64,000 nt of DNA from Sedimentibacter hydroxybenzoicus DSM 7310. Its GTDB lineage: Bacteria > Bacillota > Clostridia > Tissierellales > Sedimentibacteraceae. A program made the translations under genes and the position numbers. Numbering within the stretch: position 1 is the stretch's first letter; every line of letters begins with the position of its first letter. The notes beneath the pieces were generated by a model. The model did not search any database, was not told the DNA's origin, and worked only from the letters and a program-made list of their open reading frames with translations. The stretch covers positions 310,001 to 374,000 of the forward strand of contig NZ_JACBNQ010000002.1 of the NCBI RefSeq assembly GCF_013403245.1, written 5' to 3'. Of this stretch, positions 42,003 to 50,970 are shown in pieces.

Positions 42003-42795
42003 TGTACTTGAAATTAAAGGAATTACGAAAAAATTCGGAGGGCTGACAGCTCTTTCGAAATTAGATTTAGAAGTTGAGCAAGGATCAATACACGCAATTA
42101 TCGGTCCCAATGGATCAGGAAAAACTACTTTTTTTAATGTCATAACAGGATTGTATGTTCCGGATGAGGGTTCTGTAATTTTCTGCGGAAAGGATGTAAC
42201 CGGAACTGTGCCGTATAAAATGGCACGATTAGGTATGGGACGTACTTTTCAGACTATATTTCTATTTAAACAAATGACAGTATTAGAGAATGTTCTCATA
42301 GGTTTGCAGAGTGAATCGGAATACAAATTAATCAACAATATGATTATGACACCTAAACGCCAATTATATGAAAAAGAATTGCATGAGAAAGCATATGAAC
42401 TTCTTGCCTTTGTAGGATTGTATGATCAAAGAAATGATATTGCATGCAATCTGCCTTATGGGAAGCAGCGTCTTTTGGAAGTTGCACGAGCAATGGGTAT
42501 TAACCCGAAGATCATTTTACTTGATGAACCGGCAGCGGGTATGAATCCGCAAGAAACGTCGGAACTTATTGAGAGAGTAAAAAATATTCGCAATAAATAT
42601 AATATGACAGTATTAATCATTGAGCACGATATGAAGTTAGTTATGCAGCTTGCTGATACTATTACATGTCTTGACCATGGCTCGGTAATAGCTTGCGGTA
42701 ACCCCAAAATAGTAACTAAGGATAGCAAGGTAGTAGAAGCTTACTTGGGGATAGTAGGTGAAAAGGATACAATAGAATATAATAAAGTTGATTAA
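41992..42795 (+). CDS. livG: Liv-type ABC ATPase LivG
   Basis: 267 residues from ATG 41992 (AAGGAGG seven bases upstream). Walker A GPNGSGKTTF is at about 38, Q-loop FQTIFLFKQMTVLENV about 85, and a weak signature segment NLPYGKQRLLEVARAM about 150 (LSxGQ is replaced by LPYGKQ, as is normal for LivG). Walker B IILLDEPAAGMNP is at about 170 and the H-loop IIEHDM near 204. All catalytic elements are present. Confidence 0.93.
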   Translation: MPDNVLEIKGITKKFGGLTALSKLDLEVEQGSIHAIIGPNGSGKTTFFNVITGLYVPDEGSVIFCGKDVTGTVPYKMARLGMGRTFQTIFLFKQMTVLENVLIGLQSESEYKLINNMIMTPKRQLYEKELHEKAYELLAFVGLYDQRNDIACNLPYGKQRLLEVARAMGINPKIILLDEPAAGMNPQETSELIERVKNIRNKYNMTVLIIEHDMKLVMQLADTITCLDHGSVIACGNPKIVTKDSKVVEAYLGIVGEKDTIEYNKVD

Positions 42796-42872
42796 GAAAA
42801 GGATCAACTGATTAAAATGGGGATATAAAATATAAAAGACCGCCCCAACGGTAGAAAGGATATTTTACGACT

Positions 42873-43796
42873 ATGCTTAAACAGATTTTAGAGATTAAAG
42901 ATATTTTGGATGGGATGGTAACAGGTAATGATGTTGCAGATTATCTTCGTGAACGCGGTGCAAAATCAGTTATTATAACTCCTATTGACGGAGAACAAGG
43001 ACATACAGACTTTCTAAAAATACAAATTAACGGTACGATGGGAAAATCTGTGGGAGGAGATGAACCAACATTAGGAATTATTGGAAGATTAGGAGGTATT
43101 GGAGCACGACCTAATCGCATAGGCATAGTATCTGATGCGGATGGTGCGATTGCAGCACTGGCAGTTGCCCTGAAATTAGTAGAAATGCAAGAAAGAGGAG
43201 ATAAACTTCGGGGAGATGTTATTATTTGTACTCATATTTGTCCGAACGCACCAATATTACCCCATAAGCCTGTTCCGTTAATGAATTCTCCTGTTGATAT
43301 GGAAATGTTGAATAAATATGAAGTGTCACAAGAAATGGATGCAATTTTGTCCGTTGATGCGACTAAAGGAAATATTATTTTGAATAACCGGGGTATTGCA
43401 ATAACGCAAACAGTCTTAAACGGTTATATTTTACCTGTAAGCCAGGAATTGCTTGAATTGGAAAGCTACTGTACCGGCATGCTGCCTGTTGTTCTTCCTA
43501 TATGTCAGTATGACATTACTCCTTATGGTAATGGTCTTAGTCACATAAACAGTATTGTTCAGCCATCTGTGGCAGCTAATGTTCCTGTTGTAGGTGTAGC
43601 TATTACTGCACAATCAACGGTACCGGGATGTGCAACCGGCTCATGTCAAGAAACCGATATACGTGATGCAGCTGTGTTTTGTGTTGAGGTAGCAAAATCC
43701 TTTACTAAAGAAACAGATCTTTTTTACAATAAAACAGAATACAATCGTTGTATTGAATTATATGGTGAGTTTACTCATTTTAAAAGATCGGAGTGA
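42873..43796 (+). CDS. DUF1177 family protein
   Basis: A 307-residue protein of the DUF1177 family, whose function is not known to me. It shows GxGxxGG-like IIGRLGGIGARPNRIG (about 70-85), DADGAIAALAVALKL (about 90-104), VIICTHICPNAPILPHKP (about 117-134) and a Cys-rich PGCATGSCQETDIRDAA (about 260-276). No signal or membrane segment was seen, so it is cytosolic. It sits between livG and livF, which normally adjoin, so it is part of the operon. Possibly acts on the imported substrate. Confidence 0.85.
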   Translation: MLKQILEIKDILDGMVTGNDVADYLRERGAKSVIITPIDGEQGHTDFLKIQINGTMGKSVGGDEPTLGIIGRLGGIGARPNRIGIVSDADGAIAALAVALKLVEMQERGDKLRGDVIICTHICPNAPILPHKPVPLMNSPVDMEMLNKYEVSQEMDAILSVDATKGNIILNNRGIAITQTVLNGYILPVSQELLELESYCTGMLPVVLPICQYDITPYGNGLSHINSIVQPSVAANVPVVGVAITAQSTVPGCATGSCQETDIRDAAVFCVEVAKSFTKETDLFYNKTEYNRCIELYGEFTHFKRSE

Positions 43797-43801
43797 TCGT
43801 C

Positions 43802-44506
43802 TTGCTAAGTGTAAAAAACATTCGTTGCAGTTATGGAAACATTGAAGTTTTAAAGGGTATAAGCTTAAAAGTCGAAGAGGGTCAAATAGTTGCTTTAATA
43901 GGTGCTAACGGTGCAGGAAAAACTACTACGTTAAAAGCAATTTCGGGTATTCTCCCAATTACGTCTGGGTCTATAACTATTAATAATGTAGATATCAGCA
44001 GGGAAAAACCTTATAATATGGTTAAACATCGCATGTCACAGGTGCCGGAAGGACGTCAGGTTTTTCCCGAACTTTCTGTATTAGACAATCTGCTTTTAGG
44101 GGGATATGCAATAAAAGACAAGAAATGCGTGAATGATAGAATTGATAATATGCTTGAATTCTTTCCTAGGCTCAGAGAACGTGCAAAACAGCATGCAGGA
44201 ACACTATCCGGAGGAGAACAGCAAATGCTTGCAATTGCACGAGCGTTGGTATCTGATCCAAAGCTGTTGTTAATGGATGAACCTTCAATGGGTCTTTCAC
44301 CTAAGTTGGTTGGTGAGGTTTTTGATATTATTGTTGATTTAAAGAATCAAGGCATCACTATTCTATTGGTAGAACAAAATGCTCATATGGCATTGAATAT
44401 AGCAGATTATGCATATGTCATACAAACCGGTGAAATTGTTATTTCGGGTACGGGTCATGATATGAGTGCAAATGATGAGGTTCGCAAAGCATATCTTTCT
44501 GAATGA
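43802..44506 (+). CDS. livF: Liv-type ABC ATPase LivF
   Basis: 234 residues from the TTG at 43802, after GGAGTGAT at the DUF1177 stop. Walker A GANGAGKTTTLKA is near residue 36 and the family-typical VPEGRQVFPELSVLDNLLLG near 82. The signature TLSGGEQQMLAIARAL is near 138, Walker B LLMDEPSMGLSP near 160 and the H-loop LLVEQNAHM near 191. Partner of LivG. Confidence 0.93.
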   Translation: MLSVKNIRCSYGNIEVLKGISLKVEEGQIVALIGANGAGKTTTLKAISGILPITSGSITINNVDISREKPYNMVKHRMSQVPEGRQVFPELSVLDNLLLGGYAIKDKKCVNDRIDNMLEFFPRLRERAKQHAGTLSGGEQQMLAIARALVSDPKLLLMDEPSMGLSPKLVGEVFDIIVDLKNQGITILLVEQNAHMALNIADYAYVIQTGEIVISGTGHDMSANDEVRKAYLSE

Positions 44507-44646
44507 TTAGGATAAGATACTTATAAACAGATTGAATTATTTTTATTTGAAAAATACTTCTTCCATTTGTTTGTAAGGTGGAATTAGCTTTTAATTGAAC
44601 TTTCTTAATTATAAAATATTCTATAAAAATAAAAGGAGTAAAATAT

Positions 44647-44973
44647 ATGGAAAGAAAGAAAAAAGCAAAAGTAAAAATTACAGTATTAAAAACGTTATAT
44701 CATGAGGATCTTGTTAAGGAATATTTATTACCAGATCAGCAGGCAACATATGGTCCTTGTTATCGCCACCACGTGGGGCAGGAATTCATTATTGACAGCT
44801 TTGACAAACCGGCAGAATTTTGTTCTTGGGCGTGGTCGGATATCCACCGAGAGTTTATTTCAGTGATGTTCAATGCCGATTTTCCAAACTTTAAAGATGG
44901 AGGGACTATCATCGCAACCTGTACGGATGGTTTAAGACCGGTTGTTTTCAAAGTAGAACGAATCGATTGTTAA
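44647..44973 (+). CDS. TIGR04076 family small protein
   Basis: A 108-residue protein of the TIGR04076 family (function unknown), with AAGGAG before the ATG. It starts with a basic VKITVLKTLYHEDLVKEYL and carries a conserved-looking Cys/Trp/His core FCSWAWSDIHREFISVMF, then GGTIIATCTDGLRPVVFKVERI. Conserved Cys at about 37, 60 and 98 might bind a metal or cofactor. It stands 140 bases after livF but on the same strand, before a terminator, so it closes the island. Confidence 0.85.
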   Translation: MERKKKAKVKITVLKTLYHEDLVKEYLLPDQQATYGPCYRHHVGQEFIIDSFDKPAEFCSWAWSDIHREFISVMFNADFPNFKDGGTIIATCTDGLRPVVFKVERIDC

Positions 44974-45060
44974 TTAATGTTAAAATAGTGAAAGACATCC
45001 TTTGCTGTAATCATAGAAAATACGAAAAACTAATTATATTGAAAACAGGTAAATATGAAA

Positions 45061-45108
45061 AAAACCCCGGTAGGCAGAATATATTTTAAGATACTGGGGT
45101 TTTGATTT
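45061..45108 (+). terminator. terminator closing the AOR island
   Basis: AAACCCCGGTA (45062-45072) pairs with TACTGGGGTTT, followed by a T-rich tail. Confidence 0.8.
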
Positions 45109-45230
45109 TGATACTAATAAAACAGTACCTTCAATGAAACCTCTTATTATTATAATCGGAATGTTTGAAAATTTCTTTCCTAAAGCAACCATCAATCTGC
45201 ACTAAGTGCTATATCGGAAATTTTCGATTT

Positions 45231-45274
45231 AACCTTTAAGCAATCTTTAAAATTATATTGCGGATGTAAAATTT
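45231..45274 (+). promoter_or_regulatory. shared upstream motif, copy at gntR-type gene
   Basis: AACCTTTAAGCAATCTTTAA... matches 33631-33674 at 37 of 44 positions. It overlaps the -35 element of the promoter at 45258. Confidence 0.6.
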
Positions 45275-45286
45275 ATGTGTTATAAT
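45258..45286 (+). promoter_or_regulatory. promoter of the frl-type operon
   Basis: TTGCGG (45258-45263), 17-base spacer, perfect TATAAT (45281-45286). Confidence 0.7.
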
Positions 45287-45318
45287 TTTACCGCGTGGTA
45301 TATACCAGCATACCAATT

Positions 45319-46071
45319 ATGAAAGAGTGTGATACTATCAAAAACAAATCATACATTCCTCCGGCTTATATTCAAATCAGGGATATCCTTGTAGAGAAAA
45401 TAAATACAGGGGAATTAAAAAGTGACAATCAGTTACCGTCAGAGAGAGAACTAAGCGAAACATATAAGATTAGCAGGATGACTGCAAGGAATGCGCTTAC
45501 ACAGCTTGTGGACTCCGGCTATGCCTACAGACTTAAAGGAAAAGGTACATTTGTAAGATTTCCGAAAATCGAGAGAGATTTTGTCAGGCTCAGCGGCTTT
45601 TCTCAAATGTTAAAGTCTAAAGGAATCAAGCCAAGCAACAAAATTGTAAAGTCGGGAATTGTTGTGGCTGATAAAAAAATAGCCTCACTGTTGGAAACAA
45701 CAATGGGAACGAAGGTTTATGAGATTGTCCGTATAAGATATGGAAATGATATCGCGCTGGCACTGGAATATTCTTATTTACCTGTCAACTTGTTTGACAA
45801 TTTGCTGCAATATGATTTTGAAAACGATTCACTGTACAAGGTTATAGAAGAAAATTACAACTACAAGCTAAAATATTCCAAGCAATGGATAAAAATAATT
45901 ACCTTAAATAAAGAAGAATCTAAATTATTAAATGTGAAAGAAAATACGCCGGCATTTTTGTTGGAATCTATATCATACGACATGGATGAAAAAGTCGTAG
46001 AGTCTACATTATCATTAAATATTGGTGATAAAACAGCTTTTTATACCGAGCTGTGGCCAAGTAATATTTAA
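45319..46071 (+). CDS. GntR family regulator, HutC/FrlR-like (UTRA domain)
   Basis: About 250 residues. The N-terminal GntR wHTH is YIPPAYIQIRDILVEKINTGELKSDNQLPSERELSETYKISRMTARNALTQL (split over 8-58), with a UTRA ligand domain behind it (about 85-245). The start is uncertain: the ATG at 45319 lacks a good ribosome site, and the -10 box ends only about 30 bases upstream. It heads the transporter and frlBCD-like genes, so a FrlR-type role, sensing an Amadori compound phosphate, is inferred. Confidence 0.82.
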   Translation: MKECDTIKNKSYIPPAYIQIRDILVEKINTGELKSDNQLPSERELSETYKISRMTARNALTQLVDSGYAYRLKGKGTFVRFPKIERDFVRLSGFSQMLKSKGIKPSNKIVKSGIVVADKKIASLLETTMGTKVYEIVRIRYGNDIALALEYSYLPVNLFDNLLQYDFENDSLYKVIEENYNYKLKYSKQWIKIITLNKEESKLLNVKENTPAFLLESISYDMDEKVVESTLSLNIGDKTAFYTELWPSNI

Positions 46072-46094
46072 ATAAATAAAAAATGAGGTGGAAG

Positions 46095-47165
46095 ATGTCT
46101 GATTCGATTGTTTCTTTAATAGATGTTGAAAAAAGTTTCGGAAAAAATAAAGTTGTTAAGAAAATGAATGTTGAAATAAAGGAAGGGGAATTTCTGACTT
46201 TGCTCGGACCTTCGGGATGCGGGAAAACTACAACCCTGAGAATGATCGCAGGGTTTGAAGAAGCCACTTCCGGAGCAATCAAGGTTCAGGGAGAAAGTGT
46301 TGAAGATAAGGAGCCTTTTGAAAGAGATGTAAATACGGTTTTTCAGAACTACGCTCTTTTTCCGCACATGAGTGTATTTGATAACATAGCTTATGGCTTG
46401 AAAATAAGAAAAAGACCCAAGGATGAAATAACAAAACGAGTTAATGAAATGCTGGATCTTGTTCAGCTTAAGGGATATGAAAACAGAAAGCCAGATGCTC
46501 TATCCGGAGGACAAAAGCAAAGAGTCGCAATTGCCAGAGCTCTCATAAACAATCCTAAAGTTCTGCTGTTGGACGAGCCTCTTGGTGCACTTGATCTCAA
46601 GCTTAGAAAGCAGATGCAGGTAGAGCTGAAAAGACTGCAAAAGAAGCTTGGAATTACCTTTGTTTATGTAACTCATGACCAGGAAGAGGCTCTTACAATG
46701 AGTGACAGAATAGCGGTAATGAACGAAGGCGTGATAGAACAGCTTGCAACGCCCAGAGAGATTTATGACAGACCGTTTACTAAATTTGTGGCAGGCTTTA
46801 TCGGAGAATCTAATATTTTTGACGGTAAGGTTAAAGCTTTACACGATGGAATTTTAGACGTGGAAACATCATCAGGTACAATGAAGGTAAAGGGAAGCGG
46901 ATTTGATGTGGGTGAAAGCATCCACGTGTCAATAAGACCGGAGTATGTAAAGGTGAATTCCGATCCTGTGGAAGGATTTGATCTCAAGGGAAATGTCAAG
47001 GATTATATATACATGGGAACTGTTGTAAAAACATCTGTTGATTTAAAAGATAATATTGAAATAAAGTATTCCCGATTTGAAAAGGATGAAGATTTCAAAG
47101 AAGGAGATTCTGTAAACATATACTGGAATCCTGAAAGAGCTGTTGCCATAAAGGCTAAAAAGTAG
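46095..47165 (+). CDS. potA: PotA-type ABC transporter ATPase
   Basis: 356 residues (start MSDSIVSLIDVEKSF at 46095, after GAGGTGG). Walker A GPSGCGKTT is near 38, Q-loop FQNYALFPHMSVFDNIAYG near 81, signature ALSGGQKQRVAIARAL near 136 and Walker B LLLDEPLGALD near 157. The C-terminal TOBE/OB-like region follows (HVSIRPEYVKVN). This is the PotA (polyamine, MOI/TOBE) type ATPase. Given the downstream frlBCD-like genes, the likely cargo is a glycated amino acid such as fructoselysine rather than a polyamine. Confidence 0.92.
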   Translation: MSDSIVSLIDVEKSFGKNKVVKKMNVEIKEGEFLTLLGPSGCGKTTTLRMIAGFEEATSGAIKVQGESVEDKEPFERDVNTVFQNYALFPHMSVFDNIAYGLKIRKRPKDEITKRVNEMLDLVQLKGYENRKPDALSGGQKQRVAIARALINNPKVLLLDEPLGALDLKLRKQMQVELKRLQKKLGITFVYVTHDQEEALTMSDRIAVMNEGVIEQLATPREIYDRPFTKFVAGFIGESNIFDGKVKALHDGILDVETSSGTMKVKGSGFDVGESIHVSIRPEYVKVNSDPVEGFDLKGNVKDYIYMGTVVKTSVDLKDNIEIKYSRFEKDEDFKEGDSVNIYWNPERAVAIKAKK

Positions 47166-47178
47166 CGTGGAGGACCAT

Positions 47179-48045
47179 ATGCAAAAAAATACTTTTAAAC
47201 GAAAAACACTGCCGTCCTTAGCTATGGCCGGACCGGTTTCCTTATGGATGATTTTATTTGTAACACTGCCCATGCTGTATATTATTTATATAAGCTTTAT
47301 GTCCAGAGGAGTGTTTGGCGATGTTGTATATAAATTTTCATTGGAAAGCTATGAAACATTACTGGACAGCACATATTTTAAAGTTATATTAAAATCTATA
47401 AAGGCAGCATTCGTAACAACTGTGCTGTGTATTCTTATAGGATATCCGTTTGCGTATTATATTGCGAAAAAACCAAAGGAAGTAGCGTCAAAGCTTATAA
47501 TGCTCATTATGATTCCTTTCTGGACAAACTCTTTGATGAGACTTAACAGCTGGCTTCTTTTGTTTCAGACAAGCGGACCCGTAAATAATTTTCTTCTGAG
47601 TACGGGTTTTATAGACACACCTATGAGCTTTGTATATACAGATGGTCTTGTAATGGTTGGTATGATAACAAATATGCTTCCGTTTGCGGTGCTCCCAATG
47701 TACAGCTCAATTGAAAAATTAAGCAGGTCTCTTTTGGAAGCATCGGCAGATCTCGGTGCCTCCGGACGCACTACATTTTTCAATATAACACTGCCCCTTA
47801 CATTTCCGGGAATATTTTCTTCTATAATATTGGTATTTATACCTTCTCTTGGTATATATACCGTAACGGACATGCTCGGCGGCGGAAAAGTCCTGTATAT
47901 AGGAAATATTATTAAAAATCAATTCGGGTCAATACGAAACTGGCCTCTCGGGGCTGCACTTTCCGTACTGTTGATTGTTATAACGGGATTGCTTATTTAT
48001 ATATACACCAGATTTGCAAAGATTGAAGATATGGAGGTGTTGTAA
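47179..48045 (+). CDS. potB: PotB-type ABC permease
   Basis: 288 residues from ATG 47179 (GTGGAGG upstream). Six hydrophobic segments are seen, with the binding-protein-dependent loop LLEASADLGASGRTTFFNITLPLTFPG (about 180-207; EAA motif). PotB/PotH-type permeases begin with a short basic tail and a long first periplasmic loop, as here (SRGVFGDVVYKFSLESY). Fits between PotA- and PotC-type genes without gaps. Confidence 0.9.
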   Translation: MQKNTFKRKTLPSLAMAGPVSLWMILFVTLPMLYIIYISFMSRGVFGDVVYKFSLESYETLLDSTYFKVILKSIKAAFVTTVLCILIGYPFAYYIAKKPKEVASKLIMLIMIPFWTNSLMRLNSWLLLFQTSGPVNNFLLSTGFIDTPMSFVYTDGLVMVGMITNMLPFAVLPMYSSIEKLSRSLLEASADLGASGRTTFFNITLPLTFPGIFSSIILVFIPSLGIYTVTDMLGGGKVLYIGNIIKNQFGSIRNWPLGAALSVLLIVITGLLIYIYTRFAKIEDMEVL

Positions 48046-48046
48046 A

Positions 48047-48874
48047 ATGAGTATTTCAAGAAAACAAAAAGGTAAAAGACGGCAGGAGCTGCTGGGAACT
48101 ATTTACTCAGTTGCCATATACACCATACTGTATATTCCGGTATTTGTAATGATGATGTTTTCATTCAACAATCAAAGATATAACTATTACTGGAATGGTT
48201 TTACGACTCAGTGGTATGCAAAATTATTTAATAATTCAGCCGTTATCGGAAGCTTATGGTATTCGGTGGTAATTGCAGTATTAGCAACTGTGATTTCTGT
48301 TACGATAGGTACAATCGGTGCACTCGGATTAAAGAAATATGAATTCAGAGGAAAGAAATTCATTAACAATATGCTGTATATACCCATAATAGTTCCCGAA
48401 ATTGTCATGGCGGTGGCACTGCTTATTATATTCATCAAGATAGGCTTGTCTCTGGGGATGGGAACTATATTAATAGGTCACTGTACTTTCTGCATACCTT
48501 ATGCGGTAGTTACAATCAAGGGTCGTATAAGCGGTGACGGCTACAGCCTTGAGGAGGCATCAATGGATCTCGGTGCCAACAGAATCAAGACATTTTTAAA
48601 CGTAACTCTTCCGAGTATTATGCCGGGAGTAATGAGTGCGGCATTTCTGTCATTTACTCTTTCAATAGATGATGTTGTAATGAGTAATATGCTTGCAGGA
48701 GCAAAAAATTCAACATTGCCGGTTTTGATTCTTTCAATGAACAAGACAGGAGTTACGCCGGATGTAAATGCACTCACAACAATCATGATTCTATTCATTG
48801 TTATAGCAATGATTTTGAATAATTTTATCAGAAATGCGTTAAAGAAACGCGCAAAAATGGAGGAAAACATATGA
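48047..48874 (+). CDS. potC: PotC-type ABC permease
   Basis: 275 residues from ATG 48047 (GGAGGTG upstream). Six hydrophobic segments, with the EAA loop SLEEASMDLGANRIKTFLNVTLPSIMPG (about 165-192) and FSFNNQRYNYYWNGFTTQWY early on, as in PotC/PotI. It overlaps the binding-protein gene by four bases. Second permease of the frl-type importer. Confidence 0.9.
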   Translation: MSISRKQKGKRRQELLGTIYSVAIYTILYIPVFVMMMFSFNNQRYNYYWNGFTTQWYAKLFNNSAVIGSLWYSVVIAVLATVISVTIGTIGALGLKKYEFRGKKFINNMLYIPIIVPEIVMAVALLIIFIKIGLSLGMGTILIGHCTFCIPYAVVTIKGRISGDGYSLEEASMDLGANRIKTFLNVTLPSIMPGVMSAAFLSFTLSIDDVVMSNMLAGAKNSTLPVLILSMNKTGVTPDVNALTTIMILFIVIAMILNNFIRNALKKRAKMEENI

Positions 48875-49929
48875 AAAAACTTATTTCCATGCTATTAATC
48901 TCAGTTTTAATCATGGGGCTTTTTACAGGCTGTGGCTCCAGTACCGATTCTGCTAAAGGCGGAAATGCAGAACCGAGCACGGAGCTCAACATCTATATGT
49001 GGCAGCAATATATATCTGACGATTTGATTGTTGAATTTGAAAAAGATAACAACGCTAAAGTAAATCTGTCATATATGAGTGATAACGCAGATGCTATCAC
49101 TAAGCTTACGGCAGGCGGCGGACAAGAGTATGATCTTATAATGACATGTGATGCTTATATGGAATCACTTGTAGAAGGCGGATATGTTGAAAAAATAAAC
49201 TTTGAAAATATTCCAAATGCAAAAAATATAAATGAATCATACTGGACTGCTAAAGAATACTGCGTACCGTATCTTATGAACTATATTTACATAGTTTATA
49301 ACAAGGATACTAGCCCTGTTGAAATAAAGAGCTACAATGATCTTATAAATCCTGCATTAAAGGGGCAGATAGCTTCAATAGACGGTGCAAGAAACCTGTT
49401 TCCTATAGCACTTGTTGCTCTCGGATATGATCCTAACTCAATAAACGAAAATGAAATAGCCGAAGCTTATGAGTGGCTTGTGAAATATAACGACAATGTT
49501 GTAGCATACGGAAATGCAGAGCAAAATCTTACAAACGGAACTGCATCAGTTGCATTCACATATGACGGTAATGCTTCATGGGCTATGTCAGAGCTTGGAG
49601 ATAAAAACAATCTTGTAATAGCTGATTTTGAAAAAGATCCGGTACAGCTTGGTTTTGACCTCTATGTAGTGCCGAAGGGAGCTAGGCATGTGGATCTTGC
49701 GGAAAAATTCCTTAACTACATCACTGACCCTGAGGTTATGGCTGCAAACCTTGTAGAATATCCATATTCATGCCCGAATGATGCGGCGGTTGAAGCGGCT
49801 TCAGACGATTACAAAAATGACCCTGCAAGAGATTTTGCTTACAAGGAAAATGTGTTTTTCCAAAAGGATGTAGGAAACGTAATTACAATATACAATGATT
49901 ATTATCAGAAATTAAAGGTTGGGGAATAA
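48871..49929 (+). CDS. potD: PotD-type substrate-binding lipoprotein
   Basis: 352 residues. The signal peptide MKKLISMLLISVLIMGLF is followed by TGCGSS (lipobox Cys about 22). The mature chain has the PotD features ELNIYMWQQYISDDLIVEFEKD, DLIMTCDAYMESL, NLTNGTASVAFTYDGNASWA and IADFEKDPVQLGFDLYVVPK. The PotD family binds polyamines and, in some members, other amino compounds. Ligand here is inferred as a glycated lysine only from gene context. Confidence 0.9.
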   Translation: MKKLISMLLISVLIMGLFTGCGSSTDSAKGGNAEPSTELNIYMWQQYISDDLIVEFEKDNNAKVNLSYMSDNADAITKLTAGGGQEYDLIMTCDAYMESLVEGGYVEKINFENIPNAKNINESYWTAKEYCVPYLMNYIYIVYNKDTSPVEIKSYNDLINPALKGQIASIDGARNLFPIALVALGYDPNSINENEIAEAYEWLVKYNDNVVAYGNAEQNLTNGTASVAFTYDGNASWAMSELGDKNNLVIADFEKDPVQLGFDLYVVPKGARHVDLAEKFLNYITDPEVMAANLVEYPYSCPNDAAVEAASDDYKNDPARDFAYKENVFFQKDVGNVITIYNDYYQKLKVGE

Positions 49930-49954
49930 TCAGGTTAAACAGGAGAACATAATA

Positions 49955-50950
49955 ATGCTAAAATTTGACGAACAGAAGCAATTGGACAGCGTTAACGGAG
50001 CATTGGCTCTCAGAAAAGAAATAGAGTCCATTGTAGACGGAATTTGTAATAAAGGATATAAAAACATCTGCTGGCTTGGTATAGGAGGAACATATGCATC
50101 TTCACTGCAGGCGGAAGTGCACATGAAGGAAAGATCGGCAATAAATTTCTTTGTTGAAAATGCTGCAGAATACATTACCACCGGAAACAAAAGGGTGGGC
50201 AAAGGTACCGTAGTGGTTATTTCCTCTGTTACGGGAAGCACAAAAGAAATGATTGACGGAGTCAAAAAGGCTAAGGAAGCAGGTGCCGAGGTTATAGGAT
50301 TTGTTGATTATCCGGATACTGAACTGGCTAAAATGGCTGATTATCTCGTATCGTATCCAAAAAACGAGCAGCTTAAATTTTTTATGACTGCCGACAGATT
50401 TATGTATAATGCCGGAGAATTCGATGAATATAATGAGCTTTATGCCGAACTTGACGCACATCTTGCACAGGGACTTGCAGAGGTTGAAAAATCAGCCGAT
50501 GAACTGGGAGAGAGGCTGGCAAGAAAGCATATGAATGACAGTATACATTATTTTGTTGGGGCAGGTAATCAGTATGGAGCAACGTACTCCTATGCAATGT
50601 GCTATTGGGAAGAGCAGCACTGGATAAGAACAAAATCTATTCACAGCGCGGAATTTTTCCATGGTATGTTTGAAATTATTGACAGGGATACTGCGGTTAC
50701 GGTATTTGTGGGAGAAGACTCTCAGAGAGAACTCAGCGAAAGAGTTGCAAATTTTTTACCGAGAATATGTGCAAACTACAATATAATTGATACAAAGGAT
50801 TATGAACTCAAGGGGATAAGTGAAAAATTCAGAGGACATCTTTCTCATCTGCTTATGAGAGTAATAACTTCAAGAATAGATGTTCACTTAGAAAAATTAA
50901 ACTGTCACCCTATGGAGATAAGACGATATTACAGACAGCTTGATTATTAA
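49955..50950 (+). CDS. frlB: SIS-domain deglycase, FrlB-like
   Basis: 331 residues from ATG 49955 (AGGAGAA upstream). Two SIS domains: ICWLGIGGTYASSLQAEVH and VVVISSVTGSTKEMIDGVK with GAEVIGFVDYPDTELAKMADYLV in the first (about 30-140), and HYFVGAGNQYGATYSYAMCYWEEQHWIRTKSIHSAEFFHG in two pieces in the second (about 195-235). This pattern matches the fructoselysine-6-phosphate deglycase FrlB, which releases glucose-6-phosphate and the amino acid. Immediately after PotD. A terminator follows it. Confidence 0.83.
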   Translation: MLKFDEQKQLDSVNGALALRKEIESIVDGICNKGYKNICWLGIGGTYASSLQAEVHMKERSAINFFVENAAEYITTGNKRVGKGTVVVISSVTGSTKEMIDGVKKAKEAGAEVIGFVDYPDTELAKMADYLVSYPKNEQLKFFMTADRFMYNAGEFDEYNELYAELDAHLAQGLAEVEKSADELGERLARKHMNDSIHYFVGAGNQYGATYSYAMCYWEEQHWIRTKSIHSAEFFHGMFEIIDRDTAVTVFVGEDSQRELSERVANFLPRICANYNIIDTKDYELKGISEKFRGHLSHLLMRVITSRIDVHLEKLNCHPMEIRRYYRQLDY

Positions 50951-50970
50951 GAGCTTGTCATCAATCTTAC

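Larger units (their letters stand above)
44974..45294 (+). other. intergenic region between the AOR island and frl-type operon
   Basis: No gene. It holds a terminator at 45061-45108, the shared 44-base motif at 45231-45274 and a promoter at 45258-45286. Confidence 0.7.

Noticed and set aside
44974-45230. Extra gene between the TIGR04076 gene and the gntR-type gene
   Set aside because: No frame with a ribosome site; only a terminator and AT-rich sequence.
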